From Nocardia albiluteola (GTDB lineage: Bacteria; Actinomycetota; Actinomycetes; Mycobacteriales; Mycobacteriaceae), in the NCBI RefSeq assembly GCF_018860155.1, contig NZ_JAHKNI010000009.1:248001-312000 (forward strand): a stretch of DNA of 64,000 bases. The letters are read 5' to 3'. Under the pieces are notes generated by a model. It made no database searches. It was not told where the DNA came from and worked only from the letters and a program-made list of their open reading frames with translations. A program made the translations under genes and the position numbers. Shown here one piece after another: positions 32,615 to 40,880 of the stretch. The number at the start of each line of letters is the position of its first letter. Within the stretch, counting starts at the first letter, position 1.

Positions 32615-33763
32615 CTAGAACCAGGTGCGTGGACGGACCTGATTGGCCAAGTCCACCAAGCGAATTCGGTGCTCGGGACACGTGGTGTTCCGGGCCAGCG
32701 TGCGCAATCCCGCCTCGAGGCCACACCGCAGTCCCGCTTCGGTGTTGGGGGTGCCCAGGATCGAGGTCTCCGGGCTCCGCAGGCTCCCGCCCGCCCGCAG
32801 CCAGACCAGGGTCGTCCACAGCAGCACGATCCGGGTGGGCAAATAGCGCGACGCTTTCGACAGTCCTGCCAGGCGCCCGGCGGCGATCCGCAGGTCCGTC
32901 TCGCTCAGCTCGGTCACCGGGGCGGACACCTGCAGAATGCATCCGGTCAGCCCTGCGGTGTCGCGGTGCTCGCAGGCCGCGGGCAGTTCGTCCAGGACAG
33001 CCACCGCACCGGCGAAGTCGCCGTGCGCGGCCAGGCGGCGGGCCAGGCCGAACGCGGCGCTCGCCGCAGCGCGATTCATGCCCCACGCGTGCCGGTAGTG
33101 GTCGATCGACGCGTGTCGCCAGTCGTCGATATCCTGCTGTGCGCCCTGGGAGTTCAGCAGCATTTCCGCGGTGACCGCCATGGCCAGGCTGGGGGCGTAC
33201 TCGTGCGGCAGCATCACCCGGACGATGTCGAACTGCCGGTACGCGCGGCGGTATTCGGCGCAGAGCAGCGCCGCGACGGCCGTGTACCACGAGATCCGCC
33301 AATCGCCCAGGTAGGCGTTCCGCAGCGCCTCCAGCCGGGTCTGGGCGGTGCTCGTCTCGCCGAGCTCGAGCAGGACCCGGATCATCTGCAGGGCGGCCTC
33401 CAGCTCGAAGGATCCCGCCGGTCCGCGCGGCCTCTCGGTGCGAATGGGTATGCGCCGCAACAGATCCAGGGCCTGGCGGGGCTGGGTGTGCGGCAGGTTG
33501 GCCAGCAGTGCGGAGCTGGCGTCCCCGCCGTGCACCTCCGGTGCGGGCAGCGTCGCGACGACCTGGTGGATGTCCAGGCGGCAGTGGCGGGGCCGGCCGT
33601 CGAACATGCCATCCAGGCGCGCGATCATCTCCTCGACCCCGAAGTCGCCGCGCGCCGGTCCGAATTCGCTGGAGCGCATGCCGGGGATGCGGCCGTGATC
33701 GACGATGCGCTCGGCGGCGGGGTCGTCAGCTCCGTACGCGATGGCAGCTGCGGCGGCTGTCAT
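32615..33763 (-). CDS. PknG-like TPR protein lacking a kinase domain
   Basis: The 382-residue cytoplasmic protein resembles the C-terminal TPR half of mycobacterial protein kinase G. Points of resemblance are 'SSEFGPARGDFGVEEM' near the start, helical repeats ending in 'AASAAFGLARRLAAHGDFAGA', 'AVLDELPAACEH', and the C terminus 'RLVDLANQVRPRTWF'. PknG has about 750 residues with rubredoxin, kinase and TPR parts. No P-loop, catalytic loop or rubredoxin CxxC is present here. ATG 33763 follows AGGAGG by 7 bases. It may be a stand-alone scaffold or antagonist of a full PknG elsewhere. Confidence 0.75.
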   Translation of the reverse strand: MTAAAAAIAYGADDPAAERIVDHGRIPGMRSSEFGPARGDFGVEEMIARLDGMFDGRPRHCRLDIHQVVATLPAPEVHGGDASSALLANLPHTQPRQALDLLRRIPIRTERPRGPAGSFELEAALQMIRVLLELGETSTAQTRLEALRNAYLGDWRISWYTAVAALLCAEYRRAYRQFDIVRVMLPHEYAPSLAMAVTAEMLLNSQGAQQDIDDWRHASIDHYRHAWGMNRAAASAAFGLARRLAAHGDFAGAVAVLDELPAACEHRDTAGLTGCILQVSAPVTELSETDLRIAAGRLAGLSKASRYLPTRIVLLWTTLVWLRAGGSLRSPETSILGTPNTEAGLRCGLEAGLRTLARNTTCPEHRIRLVDLANQVRPRTWF

Positions 33764-33785
33764 GCTCTGACCTCCTGCGATATGA

Positions 33786-33818
33786 ACCATACCACTATTT
33801 TGTGTAATATAACGTCAA
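33786..33818 (-). promoter_or_regulatory. AT-rich promoter-like segment of the PknG-like gene
   Basis: On the minus strand TTGACG (33818-33813) and TATGGT (33791-33786) resemble -35 and -10 boxes but are separated by 21 bases, longer than ideal. The segment is markedly AT-rich against its surroundings and ends 23 bases before the start codon. Confidence 0.4.
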
Positions 33819-33927
33819 GTGGCGGCACATAACAAGAGGTGTTAGCCAACTGGTCATTCAACCGAATCGGACTGTGACACAACGACTGTGGGCCGATCGG
33901 GCGGATCGGCGCGCGCGGATCAGCCGG

Positions 33928-35388
33928 TCAGCGGAACGGTGGCTCGTTGAACGTGCGGAGCTTGCGCGAGTGCAGGTTGTCGCCCTCGGCGCGGAGCAGT
34001 TCGACCGCTCGGATGCCGATCTGGAGGTGCTCGGAGATGGTGCCCTCGTAGAAGCGGTTCGCCTGGCCCGGGAGCTTGATCTCGCCGTGCAGGGGCTTGT
34101 CCGAAACGCACAGCAGGGTGCCGTACGGGACGCGGAACCGGTAGCCCTGGGCCGCGACGGTGGCACTCTCCATGTCGACCGCCACGGCCCGGCTCTGGTT
34201 GAAGCGCAGCGCCGAGGCGGAATAGCGCAGTTCCCAGTTGCGGTCGTCGGTGGTGACGACGGTGCCGGTGCGCAGGCGTTCCTTGACGTCGTCGCCGGGC
34301 ATGCCGCTGACCAGCCGGGTGGCGTCGTACAGGGCCCGCTGTACCTCGGCGATGCTGGGGATCGGGATGTCCGGGGGTAGGACCGAATCCAGCACATGAT
34401 CGTCGCGCAGGTAGGCGTGCGCGAGCACGTAGTCGCCGATCTCCTGGCTCTCCCGCAGCCCGCCGCAGTGCCCGATCATCATCCAGGCGGCCGGGCGCAG
34501 CACCGCGAGGTGATCGCAGATGGTCTTCGCGTTCGCCGGCCCCACCCCGATGTTCACCAGGGTGATGCCCGGACCGTCGGCGGCGCTCAGATGCCAAGCC
34601 GGCATCTGATGCTTCTTCCAGGCCAGATCCGACACCGTCGTGTCGCGGTCCCGGGTGTCGGCGGTGACGACCGCGCCGCCCGCGCAGGCCAGCCGCTGGT
34701 ACGGGCTGTCCGGATCCGCAATTTCGTCACCGGCCCAGCGCACGAACTCGTCGACGTAGCGGGTGTAGTTGGTGAACAGTACGAACGGCTGGAAGTCCTC
34801 GACCGCCGTGCCGGTGTAGTGCCGCAGCCGTGCGAGCGAGAAGTCGGTCCGCAGCGCGTCGAAGTGGCTGAGTGGGAAGGGCTCGTCGAGGACGAGCGTC
34901 CCGTCGGCCGTCTCGTCGCCGATGTCGGCCAGGTTGGTGGTCGGGAAGTAGCGCGCGATATCCGCACTCATCGATCGGTCCAGCGCCAGGTCGGAGCCGT
35001 CGATCACGTACGGGAACGGGATCTCCTGCCGGGACGGTCCGACATCGATCCGCACGTCGTAGTCCCGCTCGATCACCTCCAGCTGCTCGGTGAGATACCG
35101 CCGCAGCAGCTCGGGCCGGGTCACGCTCGTCGAATAGAACCCGGGCCGGGTCAACCGCCCCCACGACCGCGGCCCCTTCTCCCGATGCACCTCACCCTCC
35201 CAGGACAGGCGCAGCTCGGGATAGACGAACGCCCCCTCGGCCCGCTGCCGCCAGTCCGGGGCCACGCCGTCGTGGATGAACTCGCGCACCGCCGTCCGCA
35301 ACTTGTCGACCGCGCGGTCGTACCGGCTCTGCAACTCCTGCAGGGCCTGCGCCGCGGTCAGATCGGTAGCGGTATCCCTGTCCGGCAT
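33928..35388 (-). CDS. amn: AMP nucleosidase
   Basis: The 486-residue enzyme (E. coli Amn has 484) hydrolyses AMP to adenine and ribose 5-phosphate. The N-terminal AMP-nucleosidase domain ('RPGFYSTSVTRPELLRRYL') is followed by a phosphorylase-type domain with 'NIGVGPANAKTICDHLAVL', 'MIGHCGGLR' and 'AVDMESATVAAQGYRFRVPYG'. ATG 35388 follows GGGAGAGAC; the open frame upstream is spurious. Released adenine could be salvaged by apt, encoded at 49038. It stands alone with a 164-base gap to the PknG-like gene. Confidence 0.95.
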   Translation of the reverse strand: MPDRDTATDLTAAQALQELQSRYDRAVDKLRTAVREFIHDGVAPDWRQRAEGAFVYPELRLSWEGEVHREKGPRSWGRLTRPGFYSTSVTRPELLRRYLTEQLEVIERDYDVRIDVGPSRQEIPFPYVIDGSDLALDRSMSADIARYFPTTNLADIGDETADGTLVLDEPFPLSHFDALRTDFSLARLRHYTGTAVEDFQPFVLFTNYTRYVDEFVRWAGDEIADPDSPYQRLACAGGAVVTADTRDRDTTVSDLAWKKHQMPAWHLSAADGPGITLVNIGVGPANAKTICDHLAVLRPAAWMMIGHCGGLRESQEIGDYVLAHAYLRDDHVLDSVLPPDIPIPSIAEVQRALYDATRLVSGMPGDDVKERLRTGTVVTTDDRNWELRYSASALRFNQSRAVAVDMESATVAAQGYRFRVPYGTLLCVSDKPLHGEIKLPGQANRFYEGTISEHLQIGIRAVELLRAEGDNLHSRKLRTFNEPPFR

Positions 35389-35471
35389 GTCTCTCCCGTG
35401 CGTTCGGCTCAACTGTGCCTGCCATCGTAAGGATGGGGCCGATTTGTGCGGTTGGCGGCCACGTCCAGCGG

Positions 35472-35657
35472 TCAGAAACCCATATGTGGTGTGTCGGAGG
35501 GGGTTAGCTGGCCCGCGTCGATGAGGCGCTGTTTGGCCTGTCCTTTTACTGGACATATCCGTGCTGGACATTCCAGATGGGTCTGCATGATGAGGTGGGC
35601 GTAGGCGATTGTCATGACCGGCAATCGGCGATGGTCGGTGATCGGAAGTCCGTACAT
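35472..35657 (-). CDS. Small Cys-containing HLxMQ protein
   Basis: The 61-residue protein has the same motif set as the gene at 32243: 'AYAHLIMQTHLECPARICPVK' (broken here at the Lys) and 'AGQLTPSDTPHMGF'. Two Cys spaced by five residues could bind metal. ATG 35657 follows GGGG by 7 bases. It is divergent from an XRE regulator. Function unknown. Confidence 0.6.
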   Translation of the reverse strand: MYGLPITDHRRLPVMTIAYAHLIMQTHLECPARICPVKGQAKQRLIDAGQLTPSDTPHMGF

Positions 35658-35841
35658 GTGAGCACCCCTGAAAACTGGAATTACCGATTTGGAATCCCCG
35701 GTGGCCGAGGCCGAAACCGCCTGGTACAGATGACATCCGGGTGGTGGGTGCATCCCGGCCATCGGGGCGAATTCAGTAGTACAGTGGCGCGCGGCATTAC
35801 GGAAGCCAAAAACGTACGATTCGCGGGAAATATTGGTGCTC

Positions 35842-35878
35842 TTCCAAACTGAGACCCGAATCGCATTCCAAACTGAGA
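35842..35878. promoter_or_regulatory. Direct repeats upstream of the XRE regulator
   Basis: TTCCAAACTGAGA occurs at 35842-35854 and 35866-35878, period 24. The second copy ends 22 bases before the regulator start. This is a candidate autoregulatory operator or a UP-type promoter element. Confidence 0.5.
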
Positions 35879-35900
35879 GATAACAGAATGGGAGGATCAA

Positions 35901-36773
35901 ATGACGGGTTCGGCCGTACCGCGGCGTATGCTGGGGCGGGAGTTGAAGAAACTACGCGAGCGATCCGGCGTGACAGTGCCGGTCGCCGCCCGGGCAATCG
36001 AGGTGTCGCCGCAGACGTTGTGGCGCATGGAGTCCGGGCAGGACGGGCCGAAACTGAAAGAGCTGTACGTCAAGATTCTGTGCGGGATGTACGGTGCGAG
36101 TGAGGAGGTGACCGAGGCGTTGGCGGCGCTGGTGGGGGAGACCAAGAAACCTGGTTGGTGGCACAGTTTTGCCGAAGTCGTTCCGGATCACTTCGATCTG
36201 TTCATCGGGCTGGAGGAGGCCGCGGCCCGGGTGGCGACGTTTCAGCTGGCCCTTCTTCCCGGCCTGCTGCAGACGCCCGAGTATCGGCAGGCGGTCATGT
36301 GGGTCGAATTTCCCGGCAAATCGCCGGAGGATCTGGAGCGGTACCTCGACATCCTCCAGCGACGGCAGATGCGGTTGCGGGGCAATGGTTTCGAGTTGCG
36401 CGCGTTGCTGTGCGAATCGATCTTGCGGCGACCGATGGGTGGACCGGCGGTGATGACGGATCAGGTGCTGCACCTGTACGCCATGTCGTCACTGCCGAAC
36501 GTTGCGATCCAGATCGTTCCGGATCGTGTCGGCTGCCATCAGGGGCTGCTCACCGGTTCGTTCGTCATGATGGACTTCCCCGAGCATTCGACCGCGCGGT
36601 TGACCGAACCGCCCGTTGTTTACGTGCAGGGCTACACGGGGGCGCTGTATCTCGATCAGGCGGTCGAGGTCGAGCAGTTTCGGTATGCGACAAAGGAAAT
36701 TCAGCGCGTAGCGTTGGATGTAGACGCGAGCAGGCAACTGCTCCTGACTATTTCGAGGGAGTACCAAGCATGA
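35901..36773 (+). CDS. XRE-family regulator with DUF5753 (Scr1-type)
   Basis: The 290-residue protein has an N-terminal helix-turn-helix ('LRERSGVTVPVAARAIEVSPQTLWRMESG') and a C-terminal DUF5753 domain ('LLPGLLQTPEYRQAVM', 'QIVPDRVGCHQGLLTGSFV'). ATG 35901 follows GGGAGG. It is coupled to the DUF397 gene by an ATGA overlap. This pair is a hallmark of actinomycetes and is described as an antitoxin/toxin-like or morphogenesis-linked system (WhiJ/Scr1 type). Its own target is probably its promoter region. Confidence 0.92.
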   Translation: MTGSAVPRRMLGRELKKLRERSGVTVPVAARAIEVSPQTLWRMESGQDGPKLKELYVKILCGMYGASEEVTEALAALVGETKKPGWWHSFAEVVPDHFDLFIGLEEAAARVATFQLALLPGLLQTPEYRQAVMWVEFPGKSPEDLERYLDILQRRQMRLRGNGFELRALLCESILRRPMGGPAVMTDQVLHLYAMSSLPNVAIQIVPDRVGCHQGLLTGSFVMMDFPEHSTARLTEPPVVYVQGYTGALYLDQAVEVEQFRYATKEIQRVALDVDASRQLLLTISREYQA

Positions 36774-36976
36774 ACATCGATCTGTCCAGCGCTGCGTGGT
36801 ACAAGAGCAGTCGGTCGGCGAGTCAGGACACCTGTGTCGAGGTGGCGCATCTCGGCGAGGGCCTGGTTGGCGTGCGCGACTCGAAGGATCCGTCCGGCCC
36901 GGCATTGGTCTTCGAACCCGTTGCCTGGGATGCCTTCACAGCAGGCATCCAGGACCGGAAGTTCGATCTACCCTGA
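36770..36976 (+). CDS. DUF397 protein
   Basis: The 68-residue protein shows the full DUF397 signature: 'WYKSSRSASQDTCVEVA', 'VGVRDSKDPSGPALVF', 'AWDAFTAG'. Its start overlaps the XRE stop. DUF397 proteins accompany XRE/DUF5753 regulators and probably modulate them. Confidence 0.95.
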   Translation: MNIDLSSAAWYKSSRSASQDTCVEVAHLGEGLVGVRDSKDPSGPALVFEPVAWDAFTAGIQDRKFDLP

Positions 36977-36982
36977 GAGGCA

Positions 36983-37020
36983 CTGCGACTCGGCCGACCA
37001 TGAAATCGGCTGAGTCGCAG
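36983..37020. terminator. Bidirectional hairpin terminator
   Basis: A 15-base arm (36983-36997) pairs with 37006-37020 with one G.T wobble around an 8-base loop. It begins 6 bases after the DUF397 stop and also precedes the stop of the convergent NlpC/P60 gene. Confidence 0.85.
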
Positions 37021-37094
37021 CCTATTCCCGACGGCGATGTCGGCAGCGATGCCGAGCTCGCGACGCGGTAGCTCCTACGCGGTCCGGCGCGAGA

Positions 37095-37949
37095 TCAGCT
37101 CGGCCGCCGGATCCCGTAGAGGTCGTTGCGATTCAGCGGAATCTCCTCGACGGTTTCCCCCGATTCCGGCGCCTGTACGATCGTCGGCGCGCCGTTCTGC
37201 GAACCCGCGTACACCGCAACGTGTTCCGGCGGGGTTTCGAAGTACAGCAGGTCTCCCGGCTGGGCGTTGCCGACGCCGAGATTGCCGGTCGGCGTCACGG
37301 TCGTCAGGTACTGCGAGGTGACCTGATTCGTTGTGCCCGGGCCGATGTCGTGTCCGGTGGCCTGATAGGTCGCGTAGCGGACCAGCCCCTCGCAGTCGAA
37401 TCCGACCCTGTTGAAATCGCCGAACTGGTTTGCGCCCTGGCCGTTGTCGGCCTCGCCCTTCGTCGGACCGTAGACACCGCCGGCGCCCCAGGCGTAGGGT
37501 GCGCCCGCATAGCTGCGGGCCGCGGCGAGTACGACGTCGCCCACGCCGGGATTCGCCACCTGCTGCCCACCGACGGTGAGCGACAGCGCGCCGCCCGACG
37601 CTCGCGAGATGGCGGTCACCGATCCGTCCGCGGCCTTCACGATCGACCGGGACGAACCGTCGGCGGCGACAGTCGTTGCGGCGACGGCTTTGTCGGCGAG
37701 CTGGTAGACGACCGTGCCGTTCCCGGTGATGGTGTCTACGGTGGCCCGCCCGCCGCTCTCGAGCGACGCGCCGTCGCGAACGGTCACCCGGTCGCCGTGC
37801 GGGTAGGTGGTGGTAACGCTGCCATCCGGATTCGTCGCGGTCGTCGCGGCGATGTAGGCCGGATTCTGGCCCGGCGGAACGGTATCGGGCGCCGTGGTCG
37901 GGCCCGGCAGGCCGTCCGCATCGGATTGTGTCAGATCTACATCAGCCAT
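37095..37949 (-). CDS. NlpC/P60-type peptidoglycan hydrolase without signal peptide
   Basis: The 284-residue protein has a C-terminal NlpC/P60 domain with catalytic Cys186 in 'GFDCEGLVRYA' (Glu where Ser is usual) and His243 in 'PEHVAVYAG'. A beta-repeat-like N-terminal region (about 40-130, 'DGSVTTTYPHGDRVTV', 'ADGSSRSIVKAADGS') precedes it. No Sec or Tat signal is visible, unlike typical wall hydrolases, so it may use a type VII route or act as an effector. ATG 37949 begins an acidic N terminus. It probably cleaves D-Glu-meso-DAP bonds, by family. Confidence 0.8.
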   Translation of the reverse strand: MADVDLTQSDADGLPGPTTAPDTVPPGQNPAYIAATTATNPDGSVTTTYPHGDRVTVRDGASLESGGRATVDTITGNGTVVYQLADKAVAATTVAADGSSRSIVKAADGSVTAISRASGGALSLTVGGQQVANPGVGDVVLAAARSYAGAPYAWGAGGVYGPTKGEADNGQGANQFGDFNRVGFDCEGLVRYATYQATGHDIGPGTTNQVTSQYLTTVTPTGNLGVGNAQPGDLLYFETPPEHVAVYAGSQNGAPTIVQAPESGETVEEIPLNRNDLYGIRRPS

Positions 37950-38380
37950 GATCCCGCCCCTTTGTCACGACACCGAACGAACCGAACGCCCGGCCGACAT
38001 CCGAATGTACTACGGCAGACGGGCTTCCGGCGCCGCCGAGTCCGATGTCCGTTCATCGCAGTGTCTTAGCGGTGGTCCCGTGGTCGTGCGAAGCGCACGG
38101 GGCTCATCGCGTGCGGTGGAATCCGATGCCCGACGGTCCAGACGGCGAGTGCATCGTCGGAGAGTCTGCTGAGGTGATGCGAATTCCGAAGTCGAGCCGG
38201 CGACGGGGGAAGGTGCTGCCGGCTCGCGGCCCGCGGGGACGGTCACGGCTCGGGTATGAGGCCTATCGCAAGAACCGTCAGATGTGACCTGCATCACATT
38301 CTGGGTCTGGCTGACGGATTTCCCCGGCGTCGATGGTCTCGATGTCGACCGAACAAAACACAAACATCCGGGAGCATCCG
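37950..38380. other. 431-base divergent region with a CRP-type site
   Basis: No convincing gene is present; a short basic frame at 38177-38287 (36 codons) is possible but unsupported. The region contains the CRP/GlxR-type site at 38283-38298. Confidence 0.45.
38283..38298. promoter_or_regulatory. Perfect CRP/GlxR-type binding site
   Basis: TGTGACCTGCATCACA matches TGTGA-N6-TCACA exactly, the site of cAMP-responsive CRP/GlxR regulators in Actinobacteria. It lies 83 bases upstream of the dehydrogenase start, a position compatible with activation. Confidence 0.75.
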
Positions 38381-39121
38381 ATGTCAGAACAGACTCAGAC
38401 CGCCGTCGTCACCGGAGCCAGCCGAGGATTCGGCCGGGGTATCGCCGCGGCGCTGGCGGGCGCGGGCTACACGGTGGTGGGGATCGCGCGCGGTGAGGAG
38501 CAATTGCGCGCCGTCGGAAAGGAATTGGGGGAACGGTTCGTGCCGGTGGTGGGGGATGCGACCGATGAGGCCGTGGCGCAGCGGGCGATTCGCGAGTACC
38601 GGCCGGGGCTGCTGGTACTGAATGCGGGTGTCGTCCCGCACATGGCCCCCATCCACGAGCAGACGTGGGAAACGTTCGGCCGCAACTGGAATGCCGACAC
38701 CAAGCATGCCTTCGCCTGGATCGCCACGGCGTTGCGTGAACCGCTGGCTCCGGGGAGCGCGGTAGTGGCGGTGTCGAGCGCGGCCGCCCTGGCCGGTTCG
38801 CCGCTGAGCGGGGGCTACGCCTCCGCCAAGGCCGCCATCCGGTACCTGCGCGGCTATGCGGCGGAGGAGTCCGAGCGCGGGGAGCTGGGCATCCGGTTCG
38901 TCGCGGTGCTGCCGAACCTGTCCCCGAGCACCGATCTCGGGGCCGTGGGGGTGGCCGGGTATGCGGCACGGCAGGGCGTCGACCCCGAAACCCTCACCGC
39001 GCGGATGCAGCCGGTCCTCACCCCGGAGCTGGCCGGCAAGGCGGTACTGGATCTCGCCGCCGATGCGGACACCGGGCCGGAGTACCGGCTCGACGGCGCC
39101 GGGCTGCACCCGATCGGCTGA
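38381..39121 (+). CDS. Short-chain dehydrogenase/reductase
   Basis: The 246-residue SDR has the cofactor motif 'TGASRGFGRG', 'LNAGV' (in place of NNAG), the catalytic Ser in 'VAVSSAAALAG', and Tyr-x3-Lys in 'GYASAKAAI'. ATG 38381 follows GGGAG. Substrate unknown. It precedes an ECF sigma factor by 46 bases and may be co-transcribed with it. The CRP-type site upstream suggests carbon-status control. Confidence 0.9.
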   Translation: MSEQTQTAVVTGASRGFGRGIAAALAGAGYTVVGIARGEEQLRAVGKELGERFVPVVGDATDEAVAQRAIREYRPGLLVLNAGVVPHMAPIHEQTWETFGRNWNADTKHAFAWIATALREPLAPGSAVVAVSSAAALAGSPLSGGYASAKAAIRYLRGYAAEESERGELGIRFVAVLPNLSPSTDLGAVGVAGYAARQGVDPETLTARMQPVLTPELAGKAVLDLAADADTGPEYRLDGAGLHPIG

Positions 39122-39167
39122 GCGGCGGCCTACAGTGAGAACAGCGCCCAGCCCGGGAGACACCGCG

Positions 39168-40178
39168 ATGCCCCGCGACACCGATCTCGACACCGATTTC
39201 GCCGCCGCCACCGAGCGGTTCCGGCCCGAGCTGCGCGCGCACTGCTACCGGCTCCTCGGCTCGATCCACGACGCCGAGGACCTGGTGCAGGAGACGTACC
39301 TGCGGGCCTGGCGCGGTTACGACCGATTCGAGGGACGCTCCTCGGTCCGGCGCTGGCTGTATGCGATCGCGACCAGGGCCTGCCTCAGCGCCCTGGAGGC
39401 CCGTACCCGCCGCCCGCTGCCGTCCGGATTGGGTGCGCCGCGGGACGATCACCGCGTGGCGCTGGCCGCGCCCGACCCGGAAGTGCTCTGGCTGCAGCCG
39501 ATCCCGGACCGGCACATCGGCGATCCGGCGGCAATTGTGGCCGCCCACACCGGAATTCGGCTCGCTTTCATTGCCGCGCTGCAATACCTGCCCGCCCGCC
39601 AGCGCGCGGTACTGACACTGCGCGATGTGCTGGAATTCCGAACCGCCGAGGTCGCCGAGATGCTCGACATGACGGGCGCGGCCGTCGACAGCGCGCTGCG
39701 ACGGGCCCGCGGCGCGATGGCCGCCGCGGGACCGGTCGAGGAGGATCTGGCCGAACCGGACGCGGACATCCAGCGAAACCTGCTCGACGGCTATGTCGAC
39801 GCCTTCACCCGCGCCGACGCGGACGCGCTCGTGAATCTGCTGCGCGCCGATGTGGAACTCGAAATGCCGCCCGTCGCAACGTGGTTCACCGGCCGTCGGG
39901 CCGTGGTTGGCTTCCTCTCCAGTCGGGTGCTGCGCCACGGGTCGCAGTGGCTCATGCTGCCCGCTCGGGCGAACGGACAGCCCGCCTTCGTGGAGTACAT
40001 GTATGCGGGGGACGGCCGCTACGAGGCGCACGGCGTGCAGGTCCTGACGCTGATCGGCGCGCGCATCGCCCGCATCACCGCCTTCAACGACCCGAGTCTG
40101 GTCGAGGCCTTCGGCTACGCCCCCGTGCTGGCGCACAAGCCTCGCATCGACCCCCGGCCGGGAACCGACGGCGGTTAG
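39168..40178 (+). CDS. ECF sigma factor with C-terminal SnoaL-like domain (SigG-like)
   Basis: The 336-residue protein has sigma2 ('LRAHCYRLLGSIHDAEDLVQETYLRAWRGYDRFEG'; read as two stretches), then sigma4 ('LPARQRAVLTLRDVLEF', 'AAVDSALRRARGAM'), then a SnoaL-like extension from about 200 ('YVDAFTRADADALVNLLRADVELEMPP'). Such ECF factors lack a classic anti-sigma and use the fused domain for control. Length and order match the SigG/ECF56-type group. ATG 39168 follows GGGAGA. Its last four bases overlap the convergent DivIVA-like gene. Confidence 0.88.
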   Translation: MPRDTDLDTDFAAATERFRPELRAHCYRLLGSIHDAEDLVQETYLRAWRGYDRFEGRSSVRRWLYAIATRACLSALEARTRRPLPSGLGAPRDDHRVALAAPDPEVLWLQPIPDRHIGDPAAIVAAHTGIRLAFIAALQYLPARQRAVLTLRDVLEFRTAEVAEMLDMTGAAVDSALRRARGAMAAAGPVEEDLAEPDADIQRNLLDGYVDAFTRADADALVNLLRADVELEMPPVATWFTGRRAVVGFLSSRVLRHGSQWLMLPARANGQPAFVEYMYAGDGRYEAHGVQVLTLIGARIARITAFNDPSLVEAFGYAPVLAHKPRIDPRPGTDGG

Positions 40179-40732
40179 CGGCCGGGGGCCTCCTGCGCGG
40201 CCAGCGTCCGGGTCACCACGTCCAGGAACGCATCCACCTCATCGATGTAGTACGCCGCGCTTCCCGCGTGCGCCAGCCCGAAGTTGGCGGTGTGTACGTC
40301 CTGACTGGTCAGGCCGTTCGGCCCCACGTGCGCGAGCGTCGTCGCGACCCGGTCCAGGAACACGTCGACCTCGTCGGAGTCGTAGCCCGCGTGCCCGGTC
40401 GGCGGCGGTGAGAATCGCAGCCGCTGCACGTCGCGGGGGGTCAGGTCGGTCTGACCGGGATGCCGGGCGCTGCCGCGGCGCGCGAATTCCAGTTCGACGC
40501 AGGCGCGATCGAGAAAATCGTCCACCTGATCGCGGTCGTAGCCGCGGTGCCCGAAGGGGGCGTCGGGGAATTCGTGCTCGCGGATGTCGGCGGCGGTCAA
40601 TAGCTCGTGGCCCCGGTATGCCCTGGCCACCCGCTCGCAGAAGGCATCGACATGGCCGGAGTCGTAGCCGCGGTGGCTCAGGGGAGCCCTGGGGAAGCGC
40701 GTCTGCCACACGTGCTCGAGAGTCACGCACAC
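40175..40732 (-). CDS. Protein with four DivIVA-like repeats
   Basis: The 185-residue protein contains four copies of the short N-terminal DivIVA motif: 'GYDSGHVDAFCERVARAY', 'GYDRDQVDDFLDRACVEL', 'GYDSDEVDVFLDRVATTL' and a degenerate 'AYYIDEVDAFLDVVTRTL', each preceded by an F-x-x-(A/P)-P/G stretch. DivIVA (Wag31) proteins have one such motif plus a long coiled coil, which is absent here. GTG 40732 or GTG 40726 could start it; no ribosome site decides. It may bind membrane curvature or other DivIVA proteins. Function unproven. Confidence 0.7.
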   Translation of the reverse strand: MCVTLEHVWQTRFPRAPLSHRGYDSGHVDAFCERVARAYRGHELLTAADIREHEFPDAPFGHRGYDRDQVDDFLDRACVELEFARRGSARHPGQTDLTPRDVQRLRFSPPPTGHAGYDSDEVDVFLDRVATTLAHVGPNGLTSQDVHTANFGLAHAGSAAYYIDEVDAFLDVVTRTLAAQEAPGR

Positions 40733-40847
40733 ATTGTCGCAGCCCGGTGCGCGGGCTGTCAGCGGGACGGCGACTCCGCCGCCGGCGGATACGATCGGGG
40801 TGGGTGCGCACTCCCGGATACCCCGGACCTGGATAGTGTGTCATCCT

Positions 40848-40858
40848 GTATCTGATAC
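40848..40858. promoter_or_regulatory. Short dyad before the flavin monooxygenase
   Basis: GTATC-T-GATAC is a perfect 5-base dyad 22 bases before the start codon, overlapping the likely transcription start region. It is a possible repressor site. Confidence 0.3.
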
Positions 40859-40880
40859 TTCGCGTAACAGGAGGTTCGGC

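Noticed and set aside
38177..38287. 36-codon basic ORF before the CRP-type site
   Set aside because: No ribosome site, no recognisable family and the frame ends in the regulatory site; too weak to list as a gene.
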